Assembly (NCBI RefSeq): GCF_003550015.1
Contig: NZ_QXEV01000008.1
Coordinates: 1-64,000 of the forward strand
Length of the DNA: 64,000 nt
Direction of reading: 5' to 3'
Source: Anaeroplasma bactoclasticum
GTDB lineage: Bacteria > Bacillota_I > Bacilli_A > Acholeplasmatales > Anaeroplasmataceae
How positions within the stretch are numbered: position 1 is the stretch's first letter; each line of letters starts with the position of its first letter. Of the stretch, positions 17,838-27,690 are shown in pieces. Below the pieces are notes generated by a model. That model made no database searches. It was given only the letters and a program-made list of their open reading frames with translations, and had not been told where the DNA came from. The position numbers and the translations under genes are program-made.

Positions 17838-19629
17838 ATTAATGAAATCTATTCGAGAATATAAAACACCAAGTATATTATCGATATTATTTGTCACATT
17901 AGAATGCGTTATGGAATGTGCATTACCATTTATGACAGCAAAGCTTGTTGACCAAATGACAGAACAAAATATGCAGCAATTAACAATGTATTCCATTATT
18001 ATTGTTGTTATGGCTATATTATCCTTAGCTTTTGGTGCAGCTGCTGGTTATTTTTGTAGTAAGGCATCTGCAGGCTTTGCAAAGAATTTAAGACATGATA
18101 TGTATGAGAATATTACAAAATTCTCATTCTCTAATATCGATAAATTCCAAGCATCTAGCTTAGTTACAAGAATGACTACAGATATTATGAATGTACAGAA
18201 TGCTTACATGATGATTATAAGAACTGCATTCCGTTCACCATTAATGATTATATTCTCAGTTACTATGTGCTTTACTATTTCACCAAGATTATCTTGGGTA
18301 TTCTTAATTGTATTCTTCGCACTTGCAGTTATATTTGCCTTAATTATGTATTGTGCAATGAAGGTATTTAGAAGAATATTTAAGAAATATGATGCATTAA
18401 ATGAATCTGTTAAAGAAAATATTGATGGTATAAGAGTTGTTAAATCCTTTGTAAGAGAAGATTATGAAATTGATAAATTCACAAATGCTTCTAAGGATTT
18501 AAAGAAAAGCTTCACATTCGCTGAAAGAATTATTGCCTTTAACTCACCTGCAATGCAGGCTGCAGTTAATATTAATATGATTGTAATTCTATTAATTGGT
18601 TCAAAGATTATTATTGATAATTCATATTCTCTAATTGAAGGATATGATGAGGCTGGTGCACCAATTTATAAATATTTCTATCAGGATTTAAGCTTAGGTC
18701 AATTCCAATCGATGACAACCTATGGATTCCAAATGCTAATGGCATTAATGATGCTATCTTTTGTAGTTGTTATGATTGTTATGGCAATTGAGTCCTCTAG
18801 AAGAATTGCTGAAGTATTAAGTGAAAAGAGTAATCTAACTAACCCAGAAAATCCTATTTATGAGGTTAAAGATGGTAGTGTATCTTTTAGTAATGTTTCA
18901 TTTAAGTATTCAGAGCATGCAAAGAAGAATTCCTTAGAGAACATTAATTTAGATATCAAGAGTGGTGAAACTATTGGTATTATAGGTTCTACAGGTTCAT
19001 CTAAAACTACTTTAGTTAATTTAGTTTCTAGATTATATGATACAACAGAAGGTAAAGTTACTGTTGGTGGCGTTGATGTTAAAGATTATGATCTTGAGAC
19101 ATTAAGAAACAATGTTGCAGTAGTATTACAAAAGAATTTATTATTCTCTGGTACCATTGCAGATAACCTAAGATGGGGTAATGAAAATGCTACATTAGAT
19201 GAAATTAAGCATGCTTGTAAGCTTGCTTGTGCATCAGAATTCATTGAATCCTTCCCTGATAAGTATGATACTTTCATTGAGCAAGGTGGTAGCAATGTAT
19301 CTGGTGGACAGAAGCAGAGATTATGTATTGCAAGAGCATTACTTAAAAATCCTAAGGTTTTAATCTTAGATGACTCTACAAGTGCTGTAGATACAAAAAC
19401 AGATGCGATTATTCGTAAAGGATTTAAAGAATATATTCCATCAACAACTAAGATTATCATTGCTCAAAGAATTTCATCTGTACAGGATGCGGATAAGATT
19501 GTTGTTATGGATAATGGTCATATTGATGCAGTTGGTACTCATGATGAGCTATTAGCTAATAATGAGATTTATAAAGAAGTATATTATTCTCAGAATAAGG
19601 CTGGAGCTTCTATGAAGGAGGTGGCATAA
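17827..19629 (+). CDS. ABC exporter half-transporter with degenerate ATPase site
   Basis: A 600-aa exporter half: six-helix membrane domain (about residues 1-320) followed by an ATP-binding domain. Walker A is GSTGSSKT (residues 387-394), with Ser in place of the last Gly; the signature is VSGGQKQR; Walker B is LILDD, so residue 516 is Asp where the catalytic Glu is expected. The partner encoded next has the Glu. This split of one degenerate and one competent site is the hallmark of heterodimeric exporters such as BmrCD and TM287/288. ATG 17827 follows AAGGGGGA and overlaps marR. Likely substrate: drugs, lipids or peptides; not resolvable. Confidence 0.92.
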   Translation: MLRKLMKSIREYKTPSILSILFVTLECVMECALPFMTAKLVDQMTEQNMQQLTMYSIIIVVMAILSLAFGAAAGYFCSKASAGFAKNLRHDMYENITKFSFSNIDKFQASSLVTRMTTDIMNVQNAYMMIIRTAFRSPLMIIFSVTMCFTISPRLSWVFLIVFFALAVIFALIMYCAMKVFRRIFKKYDALNESVKENIDGIRVVKSFVREDYEIDKFTNASKDLKKSFTFAERIIAFNSPAMQAAVNINMIVILLIGSKIIIDNSYSLIEGYDEAGAPIYKYFYQDLSLGQFQSMTTYGFQMLMALMMLSFVVVMIVMAIESSRRIAEVLSEKSNLTNPENPIYEVKDGSVSFSNVSFKYSEHAKKNSLENINLDIKSGETIGIIGSTGSSKTTLVNLVSRLYDTTEGKVTVGGVDVKDYDLETLRNNVAVVLQKNLLFSGTIADNLRWGNENATLDEIKHACKLACASEFIESFPDKYDTFIEQGGSNVSGGQKQRLCIARALLKNPKVLILDDSTSAVDTKTDAIIRKGFKEYIPSTTKIIIAQRISSVQDADKIVVMDNGHIDAVGTHDELLANNEIYKEVYYSQNKAGASMKEVA

Positions 19630-19630
19630 T

Positions 19631-21592
19631 ATGGCAAAAATGAATGTTAAACCAAATATGAACCCTAACTTCAATAAGAAGAAGACCTTCAGAAGATTAA
19701 TGAGCTATGTATTCCATACATATCCAGTACATGTTATTATTATTTTCATTTGTATTGTTTTAGCTGCAATTGGTTCTATTGCTGCAGCAATATTTATGCA
19801 GCAGTTTATTGATGAGGTTATTTTAAAGGGTGTAGAGGCAAAAAGAGCAATAGGAGATAATGGTCTTGCTGTTGTAGAAAATACATTAACAAGACTTATA
19901 TTAGAATTAGGTGGTATTTACTTAATTGCTTTAATTGCATCAACAGTATATCAGCAATTACTTTGCGTTGTTACTCAAGGCTTCTTACATAAGGTTAGAA
20001 CAGATATGTTCTCCAATATGGAAAAGCTTCCTATTTCTTATTTCGATAGAAATCAGCATGGTGATATTATGTCAACATATACGAATGACGTTGATGCCAT
20101 TCGTCAGGTAATAAGCCAAGCCTTACCTCAGTTTATTCAGGTAATGCTTACTGTAATTATTCTATTTGTAATTATGCTAATCTATTCTGTTTGGCTATCA
20201 TTAGTTGTAGTTTTTGCTGTAATTTTGATTTTCATTTCCACAACTAAGATTGGTGGAGGAAGTGCAAAATTCTTCATTAAGCAGCAAAAGAGCGTAGCTA
20301 AGGCTGAAGGCTTCATAGAAGAAATGATGAATGGTCAGAAGGTAGTTAAGGTATTCTGCCACGAAGAGAAGAGCAAGGCTGAATTTGATATTTTAAATGA
20401 AGAATTAAATCATAATTCCTTCGCTGCAAATGCATATGCAAATATGCTTGTTCCTATTATTCATAATATTGCAAATATCTTATATGTATTAGTTGCAATT
20501 GTAGGTGTAGTTATTGTTGTTAATAATATTCCAAACCTATCCTTAAGAGGATTTGGTAATGATGAAAATACTGCCCTAACTATTGGTATTGCAGTTACCT
20601 TCTTAGGTATGTCTAGACAGTTTGGTAACCAGTTCAATCAGATTTCACAGCAGCTAAATGCAGTTGTTATGGCACTTGCAGGTGCTCAAAGAATCTTTGA
20701 TTTAATGGATCAAGAAAGAGAAGCAGATGAGGGCTATGTTACGTTAGTTAATTGTAATATCAGTGAAGATGGTACAATTACTGAATGCGAAGAGCATACA
20801 GGACACTGGGCATGGAAGCATCCTCATCAAACCGATGGTACAATTACTTATACAGAGCTTAAGGGTGATATTCGTCTATTTGATGTTGATTTTGGATATT
20901 TCCCTGAAAAGATGGTTTTACATGATGTATCTATTTATGCAAAGCCAGGTCAAAAGATTGCCTTTGTAGGTGCAACAGGTGCAGGTAAGACTACCATTAC
21001 AAATCTAATCAATCGTTTCTATGATATTGCCGATGGTAAGATTCGTTATGATGGTATTAATATCAATAAGATTAAGAAGGATGATTTAAGAAAGTCTATT
21101 GGTATTGTTTTACAGGATACAAACCTATTTAGTGGTACAGTTGCAGATAATATTAGATATGGTAAGCTTGATGCAACAGAAGAAGAAATTGAAGCAGCAG
21201 CAAAGATTGCGAATGCTTATGATTTCATCACAAGATTACCAGATGGCTTTAATACTATGCTAACAGGTAATGGTTCGCAGTTATCTCAAGGACAGCGTCA
21301 GCTAATTTCTATTGCAAGAGCAGCCCTAGCTGATGCTCCTGTAATGATTTTGGATGAGGCAACATCCTCAATTGATACCCGTACTGAGCTATTAGTTTCT
21401 CGTGGTATGGATGGATTAATGGAAGGTAGAACAGTATTCGTTATTGCCCATAGATTATCTACTGTACAAAACTCTAATGCAATTATGGTATTAGACCATG
21501 GTCATATTATTGAACGTGGTACACATGAGGATTTAATTAAGCAAAAGGGTGTATATTATCAGTTATATACTGGTGCATTCGAATTAGAATAA
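19631..21592 (+). CDS. ABC exporter half-transporter, catalytically competent partner
   Basis: A 653-aa exporter half that starts one base after its partner's stop. It has an extended N-terminus, a six-helix membrane domain and an ATP-binding domain with Walker A GATGAGKT (residues 447-454), a signature LSQGQRQ and Walker B MILDE with catalytic Glu 576. Between the membrane and ATPase domains there is an insert of about 35 residues containing TGHWAWKHPHQ, known from this Bacillota subfamily. Together with the preceding half it should form a heterodimeric efflux pump under MarR control. Confidence 0.93.
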   Translation: MAKMNVKPNMNPNFNKKKTFRRLMSYVFHTYPVHVIIIFICIVLAAIGSIAAAIFMQQFIDEVILKGVEAKRAIGDNGLAVVENTLTRLILELGGIYLIALIASTVYQQLLCVVTQGFLHKVRTDMFSNMEKLPISYFDRNQHGDIMSTYTNDVDAIRQVISQALPQFIQVMLTVIILFVIMLIYSVWLSLVVVFAVILIFISTTKIGGGSAKFFIKQQKSVAKAEGFIEEMMNGQKVVKVFCHEEKSKAEFDILNEELNHNSFAANAYANMLVPIIHNIANILYVLVAIVGVVIVVNNIPNLSLRGFGNDENTALTIGIAVTFLGMSRQFGNQFNQISQQLNAVVMALAGAQRIFDLMDQEREADEGYVTLVNCNISEDGTITECEEHTGHWAWKHPHQTDGTITYTELKGDIRLFDVDFGYFPEKMVLHDVSIYAKPGQKIAFVGATGAGKTTITNLINRFYDIADGKIRYDGININKIKKDDLRKSIGIVLQDTNLFSGTVADNIRYGKLDATEEEIEAAAKIANAYDFITRLPDGFNTMLTGNGSQLSQGQRQLISIARAALADAPVMILDEATSSIDTRTELLVSRGMDGLMEGRTVFVIAHRLSTVQNSNAIMVLDHGHIIERGTHEDLIKQKGVYYQLYTGAFELE

Positions 21593-21599
21593 TTTTATG

Positions 21600-21630
21600 G
21601 AGGGTTTAGTTTTACTAAATCCTCTTTTAA
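21600..21630 (+). terminator. Rho-independent terminator of the exporter operon
   Basis: GAGGGTTTAGT and ACTAAATCCTC pair over 11 bases (one G-U) with a 3-base loop, followed by TTTT. Confidence 0.78.
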
Positions 21631-21657
21631 TTCATGTGTTTGAAGTAAAAAAGTAGT

Positions 21658-21685
21658 TTACTTTAGTGTTAAAAAATAGTATAAT
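21658..21685 (+). promoter_or_regulatory. Promoter of the T-box/ileS transcript
   Basis: TTTACT at 21658-21663 and TATAAT at 21680-21685, 16 bases apart, sit just upstream of the T-box leader. Confidence 0.6.
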
Positions 21686-21694
21686 GCTTTTGTA

Positions 21695-21923
21695 TAAAAA
21701 GTGTGGACCCCAAACGTAAGAGGCGTAAAGAAATTTATAAGAGAGCTACAACTGGTGAAAAGTAGTAATTTCTGCATCTTTGTATCATTGGGCGAGCTGG
21801 TATAGGGATAAGCTATACCCGTTGGCTGCGTTAAAGTAATGAAGTGTCATATATTTATATATATGGAACTAAGGTGGTACCGCGATGATTCGTCCTTAGA
21901 GCGTAAGCTTTAAGGATTTTTTT
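21695..21923 (+). ncRNA. T-box riboswitch (isoleucine)
   Basis: The diagnostic T-box AAGGTGGTACCGCG is at 21871-21884. Upstream lies a long stem I region with a GAGAGCTAC/GTAGT pairing and, on its 3' side, an ATC triplet (21776-21778) that could be the isoleucine specifier codon; another ATC occurs at 21784-21786. The terminator at 21893-21923 competes with the antiterminator formed by the T-box. Uncharged tRNA-Ile would allow read-through into ileS. Confidence 0.95.
21893..21923 (+). terminator. T-box-controlled terminator
   Basis: TCCTTAGAGC pairs with GCTTTAAGGA (10 bp, one G-U, GTAA loop) and is followed by seven T, 20 bases before the ileS start. Confidence 0.92.
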
Positions 21924-21942
21924 GTTATTTAAGGAGGAAAAT

Positions 21943-24639
21943 ATGAAGGATTACAAAGACACCCTATTTATGGGACAAACAAGTTTTGAAATGCGTGGTA
22001 ATCTAAATAATAAGGAACCATTAATCCAAGAAAAATGGGAGAAGATGGATCTATATAATAAGGTTATCCGTAAGAATGAAGGTAAAAGAGAATATACATT
22101 ACATGATGGACCTCCATATGCAAATGGAGATATTCATCTAGGCCATGCATTAAATAAGATTTTAAAGGACTTTATTGTTCGTTATAAGAATATGAATGGC
22201 TTTAAGAGTGTATACTATCCAGGATGGGATACTCATGGCCTTCCAATTGAAAATGCATTACAGAAGAGTGGTGTATCTAGAAGAGATAAGCCAATTACTG
22301 AATTCCGTAATTTATGTATGGAATATGCTTATAAGCAGGTTAACCGCCAGATGGTTGGTTTTAAAAGATTAGGTGTACTTGCTGATTATGAGCACCCATA
22401 TATCACTTTAACTCATGATTTTGAAGCAGATCAGATTCGTGTATTTGCTAAGATGGCTGCAAAAGGCTTAATCTATAAGGGATTAAAGCCAGTTTATTGG
22501 TCTCCATCTAGTGAATCTGCATTAGCTGAGGCTGAAATTGAGTATCATGATATTACTTCAAAGTCTATTTATTTTAAGTTCCCTATTGTAAATGGTGAGG
22601 GAATGTTTGAAAACGCAAGCTTCCTAGTTTGGACAACTACACCTTGGACAATTCCTGGTGACTTAGCCGTATGTGCTGGTCCTGATATCCAGTATGTTGT
22701 ATTTGATTCTAATAAGGGTAGAATGGTTTGTGCTGCAGATTTACTTGAGTCTTTAAAGAACAAGCTAAGTCTAGAAGATGTTAATGTTTTAGGTTATGAA
22801 TATGGTAAGAATCTACTTGACTTAAAGTATAGCTTACCTATTTATGATAGAATTCAGCCAGTTATCAATGCGGATTATGTAACTACTACAGATGGTACTG
22901 GTTTCGTTCATATTGCTCCAGGCTATGGTGAAGAGGATTACATTGCTGGTAAGGAATATGGGCTTGATATTCTAGTATGTGTTGATAACCATGGTTATCA
23001 GATGGAAAATGCAGGCAAGTATGCAGGTATGTTCTATGATGATTCTGAGGATGCTATTATTGAAGATTTAAAGGCATGTGGATCTTTACTTTTATTAGAT
23101 CCTATTACACATAGCTATCCTCATGACTGGAGAACAAAGAAGCCAGTAATCTTTAGAGCAACACCTCAGTGGTTTGCATCTATTGACCCTATTAAGGAAG
23201 ATATTCTAAAAGCAATTCATGATGTAGAATGGACTCCAGTATGGGGTGAGGTTCGTATTTCAAATATGATTCGTGATCGTCACGATTGGTGTATTTCAAG
23301 ACAGCGTGCTTGGGGTGTACCTATTCCTGTATTCTATGCAGAAGATGGAACAGAGATTTTAGATCAGGATGTATTAGCTCACGTTGCGGATTTATTTGAG
23401 GAATATGGATCTAACGTATGGTTTGAAAGAGAAGCTAAGGATTTATTACCAGCAGGTTATACAAATCCTCATTCTCCAAATGGTAAGTTTGAAAAGGAAA
23501 AGGATATTATGGACGTATGGTTTGACTCTGGTTCATCCTACTCCACATTAGCAAGAAGAGGCTTACCTTACCCATGCGACTTATACCTTGAGGGTAGTGA
23601 CCAGTATCGTGGATGGTTTAACTCCTCCATTATCACTGCAGTAGCAACTACTGGTACTGCACCATATAAGGCAGTATTGTCTCACGGCTTTACTCTTGAT
23701 GGCCAGGGAAGAAAAATGTCTAAATCCCTAGGTAATACCGTTGACCCTATTAAGGTATGTAATACAAATGGTGCGGATATTTTAAGATTATGGGTAGCAA
23801 GTGTTGACTATCAATCCGATATGCCATTATCTTTGGATATCTTAAAGCAGGTTTCTGAATCCTATAGAAAGATTCGTAACACTTTAAAATTCTTACTTTC
23901 TAATGTTAGTGATTTCAATCCTTCAGATTCACTTCCTTATGAAAAGCTTGAAAGCGTTGATAAGTATATGCTTATTAAGTTAAATAAGTTCATTAAGGAA
24001 GTTAAGGATGGATATGATACATTCCGTTTTGGTGATGTATATAAGACAGTATTAAATTATGTATCATCTACATTATCTGCATTCTATTTAGACTTCACAA
24101 AGGATATTTTATATATTGAAGATCCAAAGTCTAATAGAAGATTATCTGTACAAACAGTATTCTATAAGATTGTTGATGCATTAATTAAGCTATTATCTCC
24201 AATCCTACCTCATACAATGAGTGAAGCATATGATTGTATGCCATTTAAGGCAGCAGAGGATGTATATTTAACAGATATGCCTGAATATGAAGAAATCAAT
24301 GATGAATTAGAAGAAAAATATGATGAATTCATGAAGTATCGTGATTTAGTATTAAAGGCACTAGAAGATGCAAGAGCTGCTAAAGTTATTGGTAAATCCT
24401 TTGGTGCTAAGCTAATCTTAACATTAGATAAGAAAGCAGAAGAGGTTTTCGCTCCTGTTAAGGATAATGCAGCTACATTATTAATCGTTTCTCAGCTTGA
24501 ATTTAAGGCTGGAGATGAGTTTAAGGTTGAGGTTTTACCAGCAGAAGGATGCACATGTGCAAGATGCCGTATGATTGTACCATTTGTTAGCGTTGATGAG
24601 CTTTGTCCACGCTGCGAGAAGATTGTAAATAACAAGTAG
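21943..24639 (+). CDS. ileS: Isoleucyl-tRNA synthetase
   Basis: An 898-aa class I aminoacyl-tRNA synthetase. The HIGH motif appears as HLGHALNK (about residues 64-71), the KMSKS loop as GRKMSKSLGN, and the editing domain block WTTTPWTIPGDLA is present. A C-terminal zinc knuckle (CARC...CPRC) marks the bacterial IleS type. ATG 21943 follows an ideal AAGGAGG. The gene stands alone under T-box control. Confidence 0.98.
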   Translation: MKDYKDTLFMGQTSFEMRGNLNNKEPLIQEKWEKMDLYNKVIRKNEGKREYTLHDGPPYANGDIHLGHALNKILKDFIVRYKNMNGFKSVYYPGWDTHGLPIENALQKSGVSRRDKPITEFRNLCMEYAYKQVNRQMVGFKRLGVLADYEHPYITLTHDFEADQIRVFAKMAAKGLIYKGLKPVYWSPSSESALAEAEIEYHDITSKSIYFKFPIVNGEGMFENASFLVWTTTPWTIPGDLAVCAGPDIQYVVFDSNKGRMVCAADLLESLKNKLSLEDVNVLGYEYGKNLLDLKYSLPIYDRIQPVINADYVTTTDGTGFVHIAPGYGEEDYIAGKEYGLDILVCVDNHGYQMENAGKYAGMFYDDSEDAIIEDLKACGSLLLLDPITHSYPHDWRTKKPVIFRATPQWFASIDPIKEDILKAIHDVEWTPVWGEVRISNMIRDRHDWCISRQRAWGVPIPVFYAEDGTEILDQDVLAHVADLFEEYGSNVWFEREAKDLLPAGYTNPHSPNGKFEKEKDIMDVWFDSGSSYSTLARRGLPYPCDLYLEGSDQYRGWFNSSIITAVATTGTAPYKAVLSHGFTLDGQGRKMSKSLGNTVDPIKVCNTNGADILRLWVASVDYQSDMPLSLDILKQVSESYRKIRNTLKFLLSNVSDFNPSDSLPYEKLESVDKYMLIKLNKFIKEVKDGYDTFRFGDVYKTVLNYVSSTLSAFYLDFTKDILYIEDPKSNRRLSVQTVFYKIVDALIKLLSPILPHTMSEAYDCMPFKAAEDVYLTDMPEYEEINDELEEKYDEFMKYRDLVLKALEDARAAKVIGKSFGAKLILTLDKKAEEVFAPVKDNAATLLIVSQLEFKAGDEFKVEVLPAEGCTCARCRMIVPFVSVDELCPRCEKIVNNK

Positions 24640-24715
24640 TTCGTTTTGACATTGTTATAAAAAAATGATAAAATATATATAATGTATTACTATTTCGAAT
24701 TAAGGTGGTGATTGA

Positions 24716-25582
24716 ATGGAATTCCGTTTATTTTTCCTACAGGAAAAAAGTAGAACATATGATAAACCGGAGTTGATTACACTTTTAACATCAAACCCAA
24801 ATATTACTCCACCAGATTCAAGACAAATCTATGGTGATAAGGTTTATACTTATCATCATAGCGTATTGAATTTCGATGCAAACTTTATTATGGCATCAAA
24901 ATCCGTTGTCCCACATCTGGAATTATTACCACCGAAGTTTTTCGATGTTAATTTCTTTATTTCCTTTGATATCCTATTATCTAATTATGCAGTTGAAATG
25001 ATATTAGATATCATTGAAGAAATCGTAAGAAAGTTCCGTTTCTATGTATATTGTGAACCATTCGAAGGCGAAGTAAGATTATTCCGTCGTGCAGAAATTA
25101 TTCGTACATTTGATGCTTGGAAAAAGGCTTTTGCGGCTAAATTCCCAGATCAGGTTGCAGGCTATAATAGGCTTGATTCGCAGTCTATCTCTGCTGTATA
25201 TGGCTACTTACAAAAGAGAAAGAGATTAGAAATTACATATTCGGAAGAAAAAATACAGGTATCGGATTACATTTTCTTACATACAGCAAAATCCAGAAGT
25301 GCCTTTGTTGCTATCCAGTGGGATGGAGATAGTGCATTCTTGTTACCACCAGCAGTAGATATTTTGATTTATGATGATGGTAAGATTTCTAAGCACATCA
25401 ATATGGCTGAGGTTTTATCTAAAGCAGAAAAACTGTTCCGCCCTATTGATGGATATGGTGTAATTAAGATTTGTGATTCCAAAAATACAAAAAAATTAAA
25501 GAAGATTTTACTTAAGGAAAGATTTGCTCCATTAAACGTTGATGTAGAAATATTATCCTTAGATAAGATTTTAGATGTTTAG
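24716..25582 (+). CDS. Unknown conserved-looking soluble protein (288 aa)
   Basis: A 288-aa cytoplasmic protein with no signal peptide or membrane segment and mixed alpha/beta character. I do not recognise its family. Visible segments: FFLQEKSRTYDKPEL at the start, SFDILLSNYAVEMILDIIEEI (near residue 86), and a C-terminal half with DYIFLHTAKSRSAFVAIQW and FLLPPAVDILIYDDG. ATG 24716 follows AAGGTGGTG. The gene is 12 bases upstream of deoC and thus probably co-transcribed with the deoxynucleoside genes, but that does not define a function. Confidence 0.65.
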   Translation: MEFRLFFLQEKSRTYDKPELITLLTSNPNITPPDSRQIYGDKVYTYHHSVLNFDANFIMASKSVVPHLELLPPKFFDVNFFISFDILLSNYAVEMILDIIEEIVRKFRFYVYCEPFEGEVRLFRRAEIIRTFDAWKKAFAAKFPDQVAGYNRLDSQSISAVYGYLQKRKRLEITYSEEKIQVSDYIFLHTAKSRSAFVAIQWDGDSAFLLPPAVDILIYDDGKISKHINMAEVLSKAEKLFRPIDGYGVIKICDSKNTKKLKKILLKERFAPLNVDVEILSLDKILDV

Positions 25583-25594
25583 GAGGGTTTTCTC

Positions 25595-26254
25595 ATGAAT
25601 GTGGAGAAATATATTGATCATACTTTATTAAAGGCAACTGCTACACCTAAGGATATTGAGCAGTTATGTGCTGAGGCAAATGCTTGTCATTTTGCATCTG
25701 TTTGTGTTAACCCAGTAAATGTACAGTTAGCACATGAATTATTACTTGGAAGTGATGTTGCTGTATGTACAGTAATTGGCTTCCCTTTAGGTGCAAATGC
25801 ATCTAGTGTTAAGGCATTTGAGGTTACTCAAGCTATTGCGGATGGTGCAGATGAAGTAGATATGGTTATTAATATTGGTGCAGCAAAGGCTCATGACTGG
25901 GATACTGTATTAAAGGACATTGTAGCTGTAGTTAAAGCTGCAAATGGCGTTTTAGTTAAGGTTATTATTGAGACTTGCTATTTAACTGATGAGGAAAAAA
26001 CTAAGGTTTGCGAGCTTTGTGTTGAGGCTGGTGCTGATTTCGTTAAGACATCTACTGGCTTTGGTACAGCAGGCGCAACAAAAGAAGACGTTGCTTTAAT
26101 GAAGAAGGCTGTTGGTGATAAGCTTGAGGTTAAGGCTTCTGGTGGAATCCGAAACAAAGAGCAATTTGAAGCAATGGTTGAGGCTGGTGCTACAAGAATT
26201 GGCTGTAGTGCTGGTATGAAGATTATGGAAGAATTCGCTAAGGAGGAGAAGTAA
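25595..26254 (+). CDS. deoC: Deoxyribose-phosphate aldolase
   Basis: A 219-aa class I aldolase splitting 2-deoxyribose 5-phosphate into acetaldehyde and glyceraldehyde 3-phosphate. The start [12 protein letters not shown], the block [22 protein letters not shown], the Schiff-base Lys in [14 protein letters not shown] and the KASGGIR loop are all present. AGGAGG precedes the start. Its stop shares one base with the deoD start, making a coupled deoxynucleoside catabolism pair. Confidence 0.97.
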   Translation: MNVEKYIDHTLLKATATPKDIEQLCAEANACHFASVCVNPVNVQLAHELLLGSDVAVCTVIGFPLGANASSVKAFEVTQAIADGADEVDMVINIGAAKAHDWDTVLKDIVAVVKAANGVLVKVIIETCYLTDEEKTKVCELCVEAGADFVKTSTGFGTAGATKEDVALMKKAVGDKLEVKASGGIRNKEQFEAMVEAGATRIGCSAGMKIMEEFAKEEK

Positions 26255-26973
26255 TGGCAATTCCTACACCACATATCGCATGTAGTGATCCTAGCTTAAT
26301 CGCTAAGACTGTATTAATGCCAGGAGACCCACTTCGTGCTAAATTTATTGCAGATACATATTTAACAGATGTAATCTGCTTCACTTCTACTAGAAATATT
26401 TTAGGCTTTACTGGAAAGTATAACGGAAAGAGAATCTCTGTTATGGGTTCTGGTATGGGTATGCCATCTATTGGTATTTATTCTTATGAGCTATATAATT
26501 TCTATGGAGTAGAAAATATTATAAGAATTGGTTCCGCTGGTTCTTATGATGAATCATTAAGAATTTTCGATACTGTACTTGTTTCATCTGCAGTATCTGA
26601 ATCAAATTATGCAAAGGTAGCATTTGGTTACCGTTCACATCAAATGAAGCCATCTAAGGCTTTAAACACAAAGCTTACTAAGGCTGCAGCTAAGCTTGGT
26701 ATTCCTCTAACTGAGGCTGCAATTCATTCTTCTGATGTATTCTATGGTGAAAACAAGGATCATTGGAAGGAAATGAGAACTAAGTATAACTGTATGGCTG
26801 TTGAGATGGAGTCTTTCGCATTATTTGCTAATGCTAAAGCATTAGGAAAGAAGGCTGCTTGCTTATTAACAATTTCTGATTCCTTCGTTGCACCAGAAAT
26901 TACAACAGCAGAGGAACGTCAGACATCCTTCCACAACATGATGAAGATTGCCCTAGAGCTTGCTTCAAACTAA
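26254..26973 (+). CDS. deoD: Purine nucleoside phosphorylase (DeoD type)
   Basis: A 239-aa phosphorylase that splits purine (deoxy)nucleosides with phosphate, giving base plus (deoxy)ribose 1-phosphate. The family blocks MPGDPLRAKFIA, GSGMGMPSIGIYSYEL, IRIGSAGS and the nucleoside-binding AVEMESFALF are intact; the catalytic Asp sits in TISDSF. Length is that of the hexameric bacterial enzyme. It overlaps deoC by one base. Confidence 0.97.
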   Translation: MAIPTPHIACSDPSLIAKTVLMPGDPLRAKFIADTYLTDVICFTSTRNILGFTGKYNGKRISVMGSGMGMPSIGIYSYELYNFYGVENIIRIGSAGSYDESLRIFDTVLVSSAVSESNYAKVAFGYRSHQMKPSKALNTKLTKAAAKLGIPLTEAAIHSSDVFYGENKDHWKEMRTKYNCMAVEMESFALFANAKALGKKAACLLTISDSFVAPEITTAEERQTSFHNMMKIALELASN

Positions 26974-26977
26974 AAAG

Positions 26978-27003
26978 AAAAGGACCCACGGGTCCTTTTT
27001 AAA
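26978..27003. terminator. Terminator between convergent genes
   Basis: AAAAGGACC and GGTCCTTTT with a CACG loop; A-rich and T-rich flanks let it act on both strands, ending deoD (plus) and the TetR gene at 27007 (minus). Confidence 0.85.
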
Positions 27004-27006
27004 TTC

Positions 27007-27582
27007 TTATTGATTTTGTCTTTTAATACCATCTCTAATGATGCCATCAGAGCCTAAGAATGTACAGCTATATAAAATCTGTTCAAGCTTTTCTTTAGGC
27101 TGCTTTTCATGGCTTCTAAACCATTTTCCATATACTGAGATGATACCTGAGGCAAAGAATGTAGAATAATATTCCAAATTTGGGGATGTTAATCCATAAG
27201 AGTTTCTACATACATCCGCAACAATCTTTTGGAATGCAATTTCAAGTGCGATGTGGAATTCATGATGAGATTCCGATGTTGCCATTTTAAAGTAAGTATC
27301 TAGATTATTAGAAATGATTTCATTAATATCCTTTAGTACATCTCTCATTCCATAATCAGATCCTTTAGACTTAAAACGATCTGACATTTGAGCATACATA
27401 TCTTTACCGATATCTGTGATAACATCATCTAAGGATGCATAATGCATATAGAATGTCTTTCTTGAAATGCCGGCATTTTTACATAACATCGAAATGGTGA
27501 TGTTTTCAAATTTTTCTTCACCCATAAGGTCGATTAAAGATTTCCTCACGGCAGCCATAGTATTTCTTACACGAATGTCCAT
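27007..27582 (-). CDS. TetR-family transcriptional regulator
   Basis: A 191-aa repressor. The N-terminal helix-turn-helix is visible as ITISMLCKNAGISRKTFYMHYAS (residues about 28-50; key part NAGISRKTFYMHY), the rest is a helical sensor domain. Similar N-termini are common in Bacillota TetR proteins with a C-terminal 'TetR_C_7'-like domain, whose ligands are mostly unknown. It is convergent with deoD and divergent from the M16 peptidase pair; two palindromes in the upstream gap are candidate operators. Confidence 0.87.
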   Translation of the reverse strand: MDIRVRNTMAAVRKSLIDLMGEEKFENITISMLCKNAGISRKTFYMHYASLDDVITDIGKDMYAQMSDRFKSKGSDYGMRDVLKDINEIISNNLDTYFKMATSESHHEFHIALEIAFQKIVADVCRNSYGLTSPNLEYYSTFFASGIISVYGKWFRSHEKQPKEKLEQILYSCTFLGSDGIIRDGIKRQNQ

Positions 27583-27633
27583 AAATAAATAATCTCCTGT
27601 TTATATATTGCGCTAAAATTAACATAATTATAC

Positions 27634-27648
27634 TATACAAGTTGTATA
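27634..27648 (-). promoter_or_regulatory. Candidate TetR operator palindrome 1
   Basis: TATACAA-G-TTGTATA is a perfect 15-base palindrome 52 bases upstream of the TetR start codon. Its TATACAA/TTGTATA arms and position in the divergent gap fit an autoregulatory TetR site. Confidence 0.5.
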
Positions 27649-27690
27649 ATTTCAATGATAAATGAAACATAAAAGCCTTTTTATGTTACA

